A DNA stretch of 64,000 nt. Origin: Combretum micranthum. Lineage: Eukaryota; Streptophyta; Magnoliopsida; Myrtales; Combretaceae. Position numbers and translations under genes: made by a program. The stretch spans positions 1,798,001-1,862,000 of the forward strand of contig JAMXBD010000012.1 of NCBI GenBank assembly GCA_024138025.1, in the 5' to 3' direction. The notes under the pieces were generated by a model. It was given only the letters and a program-made list of their open reading frames with translations. It did no database searches and was not told the DNA's origin. Below are positions 1-11,519 of the stretch, piece by piece; positions within the stretch are counted from its first letter, which is position 1, and every line of letters begins with the position of its first letter.

Positions 1-364
1 GGCGGCCTTCAACGCATACGCGGGCGGCCATCTTTATGCTCATGCGCTCTCACCTCGCGCCTCTCCCGCGTTCCTTGTGCCTCTCGCGCGCTCCTTGCGG
101 CACGCTGCTTGTTGCATGAGACAAGGCCGACTTAGTCTGATACAAGGCCGGCGGCCTTAATTCTAATATGGCCGGCATAAATTTGCTGATTTTGGCATTT
201 AGATCCAATTTGTTCTAATCTTATACTATTTGCTTCTATTGACTTCAAATTCCTAAAAATCATATAAAACACAAATAAGTACCAATTCCAAATAATTTCT
301 ATAAAATTAATAACAAATTAATCTAATTTATTCCCAAGAATTAAGAGTAATTTTCATCTCAACA
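1..364 (-). repeat. 3' LTR (partial) of Athila-type element
   Basis: This stretch aligns end to end with about 11157-11519, with roughly 13 substitutions or small indels, or 3-4 percent divergence by eye. It ends on the plus strand in ...CTCAACA, so on the minus strand the LTR begins TGTTGAGATG. A polypurine tract follows directly inside the element, which makes this the 3' LTR of a minus-strand element. The rest of the LTR, about 1.25 kb judging from the other copy, lies left of the window. Confidence 0.9.
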
Positions 365-380
365 AATTCCCCCACACTTA
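365..380 (-). other. Polypurine tract of Athila-type element
   Basis: Read on the minus strand the sequence is TAAGTGTGGGGGAATT and abuts the LTR start TGTTGAG. This is the usual place and composition of a plus-strand primer (polypurine tract) in Ty3/gypsy elements. Confidence 0.8.
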
Positions 381-1944
381 AACCATTGCTTGTCCTCAAG
401 CAAACCATATATCCAAATGAGAAATCTTTTGTTGGAGTGTGCTTACTTTCAAATTTCATATTCAAGCATCTCTTTTCTTTATTTTCTTTCAAGACTTGTG
501 ATTTTCAGTGCTTACCGCTCAAACCAAACTGAGGACTTGTAATTAGAGTACTAAAATGAAAATTCAGTAGTTAATTAAACAAAACAAACTTGAACCACAT
601 ATTTAACCAAAGATCCTTCACTCAAAAGTAAATACCCAATCCAATAAGGAAAAATACCCATTTAGACTTCACTGGACATCTAACCGGCATATACTCTTAC
701 CAACACAAATAAAAGCATTTGATATCAGTTCTTTCCCTAGATTTTCTCTCTGTTTATTATAAGTCTTATTCCGTTTGATTGTTTCAACATTCATTTTTCA
801 TTTTTCATTCAAGCATATATTTAGAGCCTTCAGAGATGAATCTCTGGACGGGTTTTAGTCCGTTTCTTTTCAGCTCTTTCTTTTTCTAATTTTTCTTTTC
901 AAAGCACATATATGAACTTTAGCCTTTCCTCCCTTATCGTTATAGTGAGTTCATTGAGTCGGTACATCCGGGCTCATCACCCAAGTGCCAGGTTTTAAAG
1001 GACCCCTACGAACTCTTCCTCACTCTAACATTCAAGTTTGGATACTCATAACTCGATTGCTTGAGTTAGAGGAGTATAGGCTTATGCTTGTTTCTTCTTT
1101 GTGAATGGAACAACAAATTTAAGACTTTTTTATCAAAGATCACTAAGAAAAAGACTTCATTTATCTCTTTTACTAAGTGTTGAAAAATTCTTTAATAAGA
1201 ACTTATAAAAGTATATATAAATTAGCTTTCTTCCTAGAAGTAAACTGTTTATTTTTCACTAAGGACTCGACTTACTTTCAAACTTCCAAATCTAAAGCCA
1301 AATACACAGTAATTCTGTTCCTTAAAGATTTCACTACTCAATTTTAATCAAGTATTCAAATCACAACAATATAGGTGAGTAAAGCGCTTTCACAAGTCAA
1401 TTTTTCACATTTAGATGCTATCTTTAATTTTCCAGCACAATCTCCAGATTTCATTCAAATTTTTGAAAAAAAAATTAGACCTTAAATGCCATATATTAAT
1501 TAAGAACAAACATTCAAGAATTTAAAGTGTGGGTACACTTTCATATCCAGATGTCTTGTATATATCATAAATCCAAAAATCAGACATCAATCACAAGATG
1601 AAATACTCCAATTCATATCTTATCCCTCCCCCACACTTATAATAAATAGTGTCCTCACTGTTTCTAATCAGCACAAAGTGAGAGAAAAATAAAAAGAAAT
1701 AGGAATAAGGTACTTCCCTGATTTATCTTGTGGAGCAAGATGAAGCAATATGAGTGGCTTGTAAAACGATTGTAGGGATAGAGTGCATTTGTTTCTAAAT
1801 TACCTGTGACAAACAAAAGTAAAAAGAAACAAGGTTGGGAATCAAGTTTAATCCGACAGATCGGATTATCAGGAAAATCAAAAGTCTACCCATAAAATGG
1901 GTGCTTAATTAAGTACAAATTAGAAATCGAAGCTAGCAGGAACT
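381..1944 (-). other. Non-coding 3' region of Athila-type element
   Basis: About 1.56 kb of AT-rich sequence between the third ORF and the 3' LTR, with no credible reading frame. Long 3' untranslated regions are normal in Athila elements. It contains a second polypurine-like block at 1624-1639, entered separately. Confidence 0.6.
1624..1639 (-). other. Second polypurine-tract-like block
   Basis: On the minus strand it reads TAAGTGTGGGGGAGGG, sharing the core AAGTGTGGGGG with the terminal polypurine tract at 365-380. In both copies a similar 'gtcctca' motif lies 13-18 bp to the right on the plus strand. It could be an internal priming site or a relic of a duplicated 3' end; function is inferred only. 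Confidence 0.45.
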
Positions 1945-3122
1945 CTAGCTTCCTTCCTCCTCTGTGCTATTCTCCTCCTCGGAAGTCTCATACTGAATAT
2001 GATCGGCTGCAGCTTGATTGATACATGAAAAAGCAGCTTTTAACATGTCGACCAAAGACTTCCTAAATTTCTTGTTTTTCCTCCGCTCTTTCTTATTTTC
2101 TCTTTTCAGTTGGATAATCTCTTGTCTCAACTGATCATAGCGGCTACTACCTGTAGGAGGAGGTGGTGGTGCAGATGATATAGAAGGCCTCGTATAAGGA
2201 GTAATTTCGGGCAATGCCGACTCATCCTTGTCTTCATCATCATGGCCAGTAGCATGAGTAGCTTCAGCAGCATGGGATGGTTTATTCAAACCCCATAACC
2301 TGAATGGTGCGTTTGTGATTTTCTTGCATTCTATACCTTCATCCCCTTCAGGTTGTTTAAAGATTCCCATTCCTTTCAGTAAGGCAGTTATATATCCTCC
2401 ACATGAGATCACTTTCGTCATGGTGTCGGATATTTGTCTATCTATAAAATTTACCACCTCGACACCAATATCTATCGGACGACCCTTGATCATACTATAT
2501 AGATAAAACACATCAAAACTCGTTACCTTACTATGGCTTGTCTTCTTGCAGCTAATTGTATGTGATAGTAAATGATGAAGCAGCTTGTGCTCCATAGCTG
2601 TAAAGGCAGTAGACAAGCTTTTTGATGGAATGAATGGATTCGTCTTTAGCTGAATTAGTTCTAACTAGAACTTTGAAGCGTCCATGTCTTGTGGCCAGCT
2701 ATTAGACAGATCTGTTGTAGCTTCCATAGTATCATAAAGACCCAGGGTGTACCCAACTTGCTTTAATTCTATTTGTCTCACTTCCTTATATGCCTGAAAC
2801 TTCATGGTTGTTACCCCATTCTCTGTCTCAAGATACATAATCGACAAGAACTCTATGGTTACATCTTTAAATGTTGGTTCCCGTACATCAAAAACTTTAA
2901 ACCAAGTGTGATCTTTGACAGCTTGAGACACGATATCCACCATCCCATATTGATTCAGCAACTCCCAATCAAGATATTGATGGTTAATGAACTTCATCTT
3001 CTGGAATCGCTTCTTTTCTCTTTGGCATAATCTTTATGGCTTAGTAAGTCGGATGATTGAGTTTCAGATGTAGAAGCTCCCGAAGCTTTTCTTTTCTTTG
3101 TTTGTAATTTCTTGGGTGGCAT
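1945..3122 (-). pseudogene. Athila-type third ORF (env-like position), decayed
   Basis: This is the ORF between pol and the 3' LTR, where Athila elements carry an ORF sometimes called env-like. It starts at an ATG at 3122-3120 with a Lys/Arg-rich N-terminus (MPPKKLQTKKRK). It then shifts frame near 2997 into a segment containing DWELLNQYGMVDIV. A stop and short gap near 2620-2665 lead into the last block (2616-1945), which has DVFYLYSMIKGRPIDIG, a poly-proline stretch, a Lys/Arg-rich coiled-coil-like tail and an acidic C-terminus. No membrane segment or signal peptide is evident. At least two frame breaks show it is not intact. Assignment rests on position and family resemblance to the Athila ORF, not on a search. 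Confidence 0.65.
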
Positions 3123-4545
3123 CCTAATTAAATCCATATTAGGCAAGAAAACCAACAGATATGGAATTCTAAAACAGCTCAGACATGATTTATAACATAC
3201 TTGTATTAGATAGATTAAGTAAATTGATAGTTACAAGCATGGATGAAGTAAACTCACAAGTGTTTTTGAAACATTTTTGAGTTCAAAGCTGTCAGCCTAC
3301 ATTAGTCAGCTTAGTTTTTAAACGTTGAAAGGGGACTGTTTCAAAACTTCGTTCAAACTTCACGGTTTAAAATCTCATTCAAAACATAAAATTTGGTCTA
3401 AAAAAAATTTATGATGCCAAAGTTCAACCGAAATTCTAGGTTGACTATTCACGTTTTCAGACCAAATTGTTTTAAGTTTGTCTAATACACAATTAAAGCT
3501 GTAAATTTGAAGTCAGAACATCCATTATTGTCAAAAATCCGAGAAATCCCCAATTTCAAATCTGATATTTCAATGTTAAAACCCTAGAAATTTTGAACTC
3601 AAACTTGAACTATTCAGCCATTCGAATCAAAATGCAGTACAAACATAGCCTAATTTCACTTAAACTTCAACAAAAGCATCAATACAAATCAACACAGCTC
3701 ATATCTCCACCGACCCAACATCCTAACCACCATTCTTTCACAAATAACTCCACCGCAACTCAACAATCATATTCATTTTGGTAGAAAAAATAAATACAAG
3801 TAATAAAAATATAATGAGGAGTGTTAGAATCACTTACTTGTAACGTTTAAGCACGAAAAATTGGATCTTGATGATGAATATTGAAGGAGTAGATCCAATG
3901 AAATTAGAGAATTGAGAGGAAGAGATGGGAAATGTATAATAAGAATGAGGGAAATAGAGAAAGAAAACCTGTTTCATCTCGCATCTGCCACTTACACCGG
4001 CTATCATGTATATACGCTGCCGGCGTATATGACGGCGTATGGTTTCCAAGCATGTCCAGTAGCGTCATCGCCGGCGGCCTTTAAACTTACACTGCCGGCC
4101 TATGTTCTTAAAAGTCCTCCCGAGACAAGATGGCTGGCGGCGTATAAATTTTCGCTGCCGGCCTTTGTGTTGTCATGACCTTATCCAGAATGAAGATGGC
4201 CGATGGCCATCATACTTACGCTGCCGGCTTTTAATGTTGAACCAATTTACCCAGAATGCTCATGGCCGGCAGCGTTGGAATTGAAGCTGTCGGCCCTTAA
4301 TACAAAAATAGTTGGCCGCCTATACCTTCAAAATGGCAGACTGCTTTTCTCTTCTCTTTTTTTTTTAAATCAATAAAAAGAAATAAGCAAAAGAAAATCA
4401 AAATCAAAAACTCGGGTTAGAAAAAATCAAAAAAATGTTAGACATGGGTTGCCTCCCATGTAGCGCTTTTCTTTAACGTCTTTGGCTAGACGTAACGGAG
4501 CTCATTTGTACTCGGGACTTCCCAAACTGATTTCTTCAATATTGG
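3123..4545 (-). other. Non-coding spacer between integrase and third ORF
   Basis: No reading frame here is credible. The left part (3123-3990) is AT-rich. The right part contains the GC-rich GCCGGC module (4005-4315). The spacer separates the end of pol from the third ORF of the Athila-type element. Confidence 0.55.
4005..4315. repeat. GCCGGC-rich module inside Athila element
   Basis: A GC-rich island of degenerate short units built around CTGCCGGC, GGCCGGC and GGCGGC, each followed by a T/A-rich stretch. The same texture fills the LTRs (10850-11340 and 1-180), while surrounding DNA is AT-rich. The small ORFs across it have biased, low-complexity composition and are not proposed as genes. 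Confidence 0.6.
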
Positions 4546-5757
4546 TCACTTGAAAACCTTCATAAAAGGTTTCAAGCGATGACCATTTACTTTGAAAACT
4601 TTACCAGTTTGCTCGCTCTTGATCTCAATTGCACCGTGAGTGAACACATTGGTGACAATAAAAGGCCCTATCCACCTTGATCTCAATTTACCAGGAAATA
4701 ATTTTAATCGAGAGTGATAAAGCAAAACTTTTTGACCAATTGAAAAGTTTTTTCTTGAAATCATTTGATCATGAAAAGCTTTGTTTTTTCCTTGTAAATT
4801 TAGTTTTCATAGGCATCAAGGCGAATCTCTTCAAGTTCTTGCAACCGAAGCTTTATGTGTTCACCTGCTTCATCCAATCTCAAATTGCATTGCTTCACAA
4901 CCCAATAAGCCCTATGTTCTAACTCAACAGGAAGGTGGCAAGGTTTGCCAAACATTAGACGATAGGGAGACATTCCAATGGGGGTTTTATAAGCCGTTCT
5001 ATAGGCCCACAACGCATCATCAAGTCTAGTGCTCCAATCTTTCCTGTTCACATTGACAATCTTCTCAAGAATGGATTTAATCTCTCTATTGGATACTTCA
5101 GCCACCCATTTGTCTGTGGATGATATGCTGTAAAGTGCGATGAGTGACATTGTACTTCTTAATAGAGCTTCTACAACCTATTACAAAAATGTGTTCCACG
5201 GTCCTGATGAATGCTCTTGGTGTCCGAACCTACAAAAATGTGAGATTGACAAAATCTACAACAACTTTAGCATTGTTAGTTCGGGTAGCCTTTGCTTCTA
5301 CCCACTTTGACTCATAATCAACTGCAAGAAGAATGTAAACATTCCCAAAAAAGAAGGAAAAGGACCCATAAAATCTATACCCCATATATCAAAAATTTCA
5401 CGCAAGAATTGGGTAAGTGGCATTTGATCTCTATGTCCTAAAATTTCCAACTTTTTGACATCTATCACAAGACTTGCAGAACATATAAGCATCACGAAAC
5501 AAGGTAGGCCAATATAAACCACACTCTAGCACTTTACGAGCGTTCTTTTAGGTCCAAAGTGTCCTCCACAGGCGTATGAATGACAAAATTGCAAAATAGA
5601 GGAAGTTTCAACTTGAGAAATACACCTTCTAATAATTTGGTCAGAACAGTGTTTCCATAGATAAGGGTCGTCCCAAACATAATATTTTAGCATCACTTTT
5701 AATCTTTTCCTTTGAGCTCTAGACAATTCACTTGGCAAAGTCCTAGTAACTAGATAG
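4546..5757 (-). pseudogene. Integrase domain of Athila-type pol, decayed
   Basis: Integrase inserts the cDNA into host DNA. In minus-strand order there is a zinc-binding region with CHSYACGGHFGPKRT and a C-x2-C pair in SCDRCQKL. The core follows, with the first catalytic Asp in [13 protein letters not shown] large part of the core is frame-disrupted (5150-5300). Then come the [18 protein letters not shown] segment typical of Ty3/gypsy integrases and a C-terminal piece ending near 4546 (SRWIGPFIV). At least three frame breaks occur, so no functional enzyme is predicted. Confidence 0.85.
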
Positions 5758-7184
5758 TTAACAATCAGCATACCAGGGAGTTGTCTTTTGTATAGAAAAG
5801 ATGTTCATCTGGAAAATCATCTTGCAATGGGACGGATTCTTCACTATTGGGTATTCTACTAAGATGATCCGAACCAAATTTTCTGTGCCTTTTCTATCTC
5901 GTATCTCCAAGTCAAACTCTTGTAATAAGAGTATCCATCTGATGAGCCTCGGTTTTGCCTCTTTCTTTGAGAGCAAGTACTTCAAAGCTGCATGATCTGT
6001 AAACACAATCACTTTAGTACCAAGTAAGTATGAACGGAATTTTTCTAAAGCAAAAAACAGCTAAAAGTTCTTTTTCCGTTGTTGAATAATTGGATTGTGC
6101 ACTGTCAAGTGTTCTTGAAGCATAACAAATGACATGAGGAGCTCTTCCAATTCTTTGTCCAAGTATAGCACCAACTGCATAGTTGCTCGCATCACACATA
6201 ATCTCAAATGGAAGACTCCAATCAGGTGGTTTGATAATTGGAGCAGAAGTTAACTTCTCCTTTAGCTTGTTGAAAGCATGCTTACAGGCTTCATCAAAAT
6301 CAAACTCCACATCTTTTTGCAATAATTTGCATAAAGGTTGAGTAATCTTGGAAAAATCCTTGATGAAACGCCTATAAAAACCTGCACTGCCAAGAAAAGA
6401 ACGAACTTCCCGTACACTCACGGGGTAAGGCAAAGATTTAATCACTTCAATTTTAGCCTTATCAACTTCAAGTCCCCTAGAAGATACAATGTGTCCTAAA
6501 ATAAGACCTTGATCAACCATAAAATGGCATTTTTCATAATTAAGCAAGATTTGTGTCTATACATCTTTTGAGCACTTTTGTAAGGTTAGTTAAACATGAA
6601 TCAAATGTGTCACCATAGACAGTAAAATCATCCATGAAAACTTCTATGATATTCTCCACATAATCTGAAAATATACTAACCATACATCTTTGGAATGTCG
6701 CAGGGGCATTGCATAATCCAAATGGCATCCTTCGATAAGCAAAAGTTCCAAATGGACATGTGAAGGTGGTTTTTTCTTGGTCTTCAGGTGCAACTGGAAT
6801 TTGATGAAAACCTGAGTAACCATCAAGACAACAGTAATGAGAATGTCCAGCCAATCTTTCAAGCATTTGATCAATAAAAGGAAGCGGAAAATGATCTTTT
6901 CTTGTAGACTTATTTAGCTTCCTATAATCAATACAGACCCTCCATCCATTTTGTACACGAGTGGATACCAACTCACCTTTCGAATTTTCAATCACAGTTA
7001 AGCCCGTTTTCTTAGGAACAACTTGAATTGGACTTACCCATTTGCTATCAGAAATTGGATAGATCATACCTGCATCTAGAAGTTTCAAAATCTCTTTCTT
7101 TACCACTTCCATCATAGGAGGATTCAGTCGACGTTGAACTTCCCTTGAAGGTTTGCAATTGTCTTCAAGCATGATCTTGTGCAT
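5758..7184 (-). pseudogene. Reverse transcriptase and RNase H of Athila-type pol
   Basis: The RT domain (about 7184-6540) shows WVSPIQVVPKK, WRVCIDYRKLN, MPFGLCNAPATFQRCM and the catalytic FMDDF at 6624-6638, a variant of the usual YxDD box. It ends in a frame break near 6540. The connection and RNase H follow (6547-6014), with SFLGSAGFYRRFI and the RNase H motifs MCDASNYAVGAIL and [11 protein letters not shown] second break at about 6012 continues with [11 protein letters not shown]. The order protease, RT, RNase H, integrase marks the element as Ty3/gypsy. Not intact. Confidence 0.92.
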
Positions 7185-7239
7185 ACATGTGGAAGGGCTC
7201 AGTCCTTTGATATCAGCAATAGTCCATCCAATGGCTTCC

Positions 7240-8654
7240 TTATACTCTTAACACCCGAATTAGCTTTTCCTCTTCCAGAGTACTCAATTTGCTAGAGATG
7301 ATTACCGCAAGAGTATCTTGTTCTCCCAAATATATGTACTTTAAATGCTCTGGTAAAGGTTTCAACTCCAATTTCGGTGCCTGCACAATAGAAGGGAGAA
7401 GTTTTGGATTAGTAGAAGGTAAATCAATGTAAGAAATACCATACCTTAAGGGCAGCAATGATTCCAGTTCTTGAACAGTGTCTTCCAAGTCAGAATGAGT
7501 CACAAACTTCTTACCAATTTTCTTCAATTTCTCAGTGTAAGGCTCTTTTCAAGTGCAATTTTCAGCCTATTTTCATCACTGAACTCAAATGATTTTCTAA
7601 TGGGTCAACAACATCAATCAAAAACAGAAGAGACATCACTAGGATACTTCATGGCTTCATAAATATTAAATTTAATAATTTCACCATCAAACTCCATAGT
7701 GAGTGTACCATCATGAACATCAATTTTTGTTCTAGATGTTTTGAGAAAAGGTCTCCTAACAAAATTAATGATGAATTAGCAAATCATCATTTTCCATGTC
7801 AAGAACATAAAAGTCTGCAGGAAAAACCAACCCATTCACTTGCACTAAAACATCCTCCAAACACCATCAGGATACACATTGGATCTATCAGCAAGTTGAA
7901 CAATCACCCCAGTTTCTTTTAATGGTCCTATATTCAACAACTGATAAACTGACAATGGCATGACATTAATTGACGCTCCCAAATCACACATTGCCTTGGT
8001 AATTCCAACATTTCCTATTTTACAAGGAATGGTAAACATACCTGGATCCTTGCATTTAGGAGGAAGTTTCCTTTGAAGTATAGCAGAAATATTTTCTCCT
8101 ACACTAATCTTTTCATTTCCTTTCAGCTTTTTCTTGTTAGTGCACAATTCTTTAAGAAATTTCGCATATCGAGGTACTTGTTTGATTGCATCGAGCAAAG
8201 GAATATTTACCTCTACCTTGCGAAATGTATCAAAAATCTCCTTTTCTTCTTCCAATTTCTTAGATTTTGCCAACCTAGAAGGAAATGGAGGTGTTGGCAC
8301 CATAATCTAGACGGTTCAGCTGATGTTCCTCCATTTGATTATCTTGAATGTGTGATTTTGTCACCTCTTTTTCAGTTTCTTGATCCAAATTATTCCTGCT
8401 TCCTCTCCATCGGATTGCTGCAATTCCTTACCAGATCTCAAAGTGATAGCATTAGCACTTTGCTTAGGATTAGTAACGGTCTGAGAGGGTAACTTACCTT
8501 GAGATTCTAACTTACTCATTGATGTGGCAAGTTGACTCATCTGATTCTCCAAGTTTTGGATACTTTGCTTTGTCTCATGCTGAAATTGCTTCGTGTCATC
8601 CTGGAATTGTTTTGTATTAACAGCAAGAGATTTAACAATGTCTTCTAGAGACAT
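7240..8654 (-). pseudogene. Gag C-terminus and aspartic protease of Athila-type element
   Basis: The right part (8654-8361) is the Gln-rich, heptad-like stretch (NTKQFQDDTKQFQHETKQ) plus ITLRSGKEL, which in Athila elements lies between gag and protease. The protease (8303-7845) carries the active-site motif DLGAS at 7985-7971, a variant of the common DTG/DSG, in AMCDLGASINVMP. Frame breaks near 8330, 7845 and 7540 interrupt it. The linker to RT (7527-7240) includes RYGISYIDLPS. Confidence 0.85.
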
Positions 8655-9661
8655 CCCTGAACTCGAAGATGAAGAAGGTTGTGGTGCTTGGTTTTGTTGC
8701 CTTGGACGGTACTGTTGTTGAAATTTTGTGGTCTATCCATAACTGAAATTTGGATGATCCCTCCATCCAGGATTATAAGTATTAGCATAGGGATCATACT
8801 TTCTTTGTGGTAGACCTGGAAATCCTCCAATCGCATTTGCTTGCTCATGTGAATCTTCTTGAAGAGTAGGACACATGTCAGTGGGATGATTGATAGCAGC
8901 ACAAATCCCACAAGCCTTAACCTGCTGTTGATTCCCTAAGGCTATCTGTTGCACAAGAGAAGTGAGATTAGAAATTTGATTCTCAAGATGAGGGACATTT
9001 ACCTCATTAACTCTTCTTGTGATAGGATCATGACGGTATTCAAACTGTTGTGAATTCGCAGCCATTAAAGATATCAAATCCCGAGCCTGAGCAGGGGTTT
9101 TGTCTACTATAGCTCCTCCGCTTGCTGCATTCATCATTTTCCTTTCTATTGGCAACAAACCTTCATAGAAATATTGGATCAAAAGCTGTTCTGAGATACC
9201 ATGTTGTGGACAACTGGCAACCAATTGCTTGAATCGCTCCCAATATTCGTGAAGATTTTCCGTGTCCCTTTGTCTTATCCTACTAATTTCCCGTCTAATA
9301 TTTGCAGCTCTTGTAGCAGGGAAAAATTTGTCCAGAAAAGCTTTAACCATATCAGTCCAAGTAGCAATGGATCCAGGAGGTAAATAAAATAACCAATCTT
9401 TTGCCTTGTCTTTCAATGAGAATGGGAAAGCTCTTAACTTGATTTGATCTTCGGGAATCCCTTGGGGTCTCATGCTGGAACAGACAATGTGAAGTGTTTA
9501 TGAGGATCCTCATTTTCTAGACCATGAAAACTTGGCAACAGATGAATAAGCCCTGACTTCAATTCCAATGCTACATTCAACTCCGGATATTGAATACAAA
9601 GCGGTTGTTGATTCACATCCGGTTCAGCCAACTGTCGTAGAGTCCTATCTTGATTTTCCAT
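8655..9661 (-). pseudogene. Gag of Athila-type element, frameshifted
   Basis: The capsid-type retrotransposon gag domain is recognisable: ELKSGLIHLLPSFHGL, then AFPFSLKDKAKDWLFYLPPG, KFFPATRAANIRREI and LLIQYFYEGLLP. A CCHC zinc knuckle follows (CGICAAINHPTDMC, about 8911-8870). A start is plausible at 9661 (MENQDRTLRQLAEPD). An indel between HKH and MRPQG near 9475 shifts the frame, and a stop after NFSYG at 8733 breaks the join to the protease region. Confidence 0.88.
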
Positions 9662-9886
9662 CTGTCCTTGTTCTTGTAATATATCTTCCTTTCAGATTCA
9701 CTGGATGATTCAGCAGTTCCAGTGCTTGGTTCAAACCAGGAGATGGATGATGTAGTGGCGGCTTGAGCACGCAACTTGGCTTGTTTTCTCAATCTCTTAG
9801 CGGTCTTCTCAATTTCTTGATCAAACTGTAATTCACCTGTTGAGAAGAACGAGTCATAAAAAAATAGAAAAAATATTCGACACCAA
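9662..9886 (-). other. Leader between primer-binding site and gag
   Basis: This short region between the primer-binding site and the first gag Met has stops in the gag frame. It is the untranslated leader, or possibly an N-terminal extension lost to mutation. Confidence 0.5.
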
Positions 9887-9904
9887 TCCCCGGCAACGGC
9901 GCCA
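9887..9904 (-). other. Primer-binding site, Athila type (tRNA-Asp-like)
   Basis: On the minus strand the sequence is TGGCGCCGTTGCCGGGGA, the primer-binding site known from Athila-lineage elements, where it pairs with the 3' end of tRNA-Asp. It lies 5 bp inside the LTR end, as expected at the 5' end of a minus-strand element. Confidence 0.9.
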
Positions 9905-9909
9905 AAATT

Positions 9910-11519
9910 TGGTGGGTGTCGAATCCAACAAAATTAAAACCTACTTTAAAATTTGTATATAATAGTGAGTAGGTTCGTCTCCACAGGGATTGGGGTAAAT
10001 TTATTTCTATTTAAGAAAGAATGCAGATGAAAGAAGATTGGGGGTTTGTTTAATCAAAAGCAATTAATTAGTTTTATCTCTAAAGCTAGCAATTACAAAT
10101 AAGAGTTGAATTCAATAATAAGAAATCTCTAATCAAGGTGACTACAATTCAATTCCTAGATTCGATCATTGATGCAAAGATCATTATTCTTTTTCTGACT
10201 AGATCGGTTATAGATTTCAATATGCTCTGAAACCCTATCTCTCCTTACTGAATTGATAACTAAGATAAGATCTTTAGTTATTTCCTTATTGATTAGATAA
10301 CCCTAAACAAGCTCTTAGGATTTAACCTATCAATAGCAATAGAAATTAGAGAGACTACCAATCCTAATTAATAATCCATAGAGCATGAATCATTTAAATT
10401 AGATTATATATCATCACAACATGAATTAACTATTTGATTATAATCAACCACGTTGTTGTGTTACTCCTATTAGAATAGATGAACAATTACGGATTCATAT
10501 TCTAATTAACAATGTATTGTTTTGTCAATTGAACAATAGGCCTAAATTGTAACAATCAAAACAACAATAATAACAAGACAATTAGATGATATATAGATAA
10601 TCAGAAGAAAAGAACAATTGATTAAATCGAATTAGATCTCACAAATCTTTGTAGAATTGAATCTGTAGCAATCCCCTTGATTAGAATAGATGTTTAGCCA
10701 CTCATAACTTTCAAATTTTCTCTCTAGGGTTTTTCTTAACAAAGGATATCTAATTGAATTTTCAAAGAAACCCTATAAGGTATTTATATACAAAAGTGAG
10801 TAATTGAAAGGTCATCATTTAATGTAAACTGGCAGTTACACAAAACGCTGGCGGCTTAAATTCATATTGGCCGCTTATCTTCATTTGGCCTTCACTGTCC
10901 TTTACAGTTTCATGATAGGCCGGCACTCTCCCTAGGATGGCCGGCGGCTTTAGTTCCTCCTTGGCCGGCCTAAGTGCATCGGCTCTTCATTTTATCATAC
11001 AGTTACAACAATGGCCGGCGAGCTGCCCATAATGGCCGGCGGCTTTCCCACCGGTGTTGGCTCTTCAAATGTGCTCCAGAGTACTTCACGCTGACGGCCA
11101 TTTCATTTACGCTAGCAGCTTTGGTGCTTCTGTTGTTCGCTCACTCGATAGGCTGGCGGACTTCAACGCACACGCGGGCGGCCATCTTTATGCTCATGCG
11201 CTCTCACCTCGCGCCTCTCGCGCATTCCTTGTGCCTCTCGCACGCTCCTTGCGCGCACGCTGCTTGTTGCACGAGACAAGGCCGACTTAGTCTGATACAA
11301 GGCCGGTGGCCTTGATTCTAATATGGCCGGCCTAAATTTGCTGATTTTTGCATTTAGATCCAATTTGTTCTAATCTTATACTATTTGCTTCTATTGACTT
11401 CAAATTCCTAAAAATCATATAAAACACAAATAAGTAACAATTCCAAATAATTTCTATAAAATTAATAACAAATTAATCTAATTTATTCCCAAGAATTAAA
11501 AGTAATTTTCATCTCAACA
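9910..11519 (-). repeat. 5' LTR of Athila-type element (1610 bp)
   Basis: The LTR is bounded by TG at 9910-9911 and CA at 11518-11519 on the plus strand (TGGTGGGTGTCG...ATCTCAACA). Its right 364 bp match window positions 1-364. The primer-binding site adjoins the left boundary. The 10850-11340 portion is GC-rich with many GCCGGC motifs, while the rest is AT-rich. The element's full length exceeds 11.5 kb. Confidence 0.9.

Noticed and set aside
3912..4284. ORFs of 60-88 codons with repeated LPA motifs
   Set aside because: They come from the repeated CTGCCGGC units inside the element; no start context, and no relation to a known protein.
10974..11363. Overlapping ORFs of 66-113 codons on both strands
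   Set aside because: They fall in the GC-rich module of the Athila LTR, where stop codons are rare by composition; both strands and several frames are open and the Arg/Ala/Leu-rich products have no domain.
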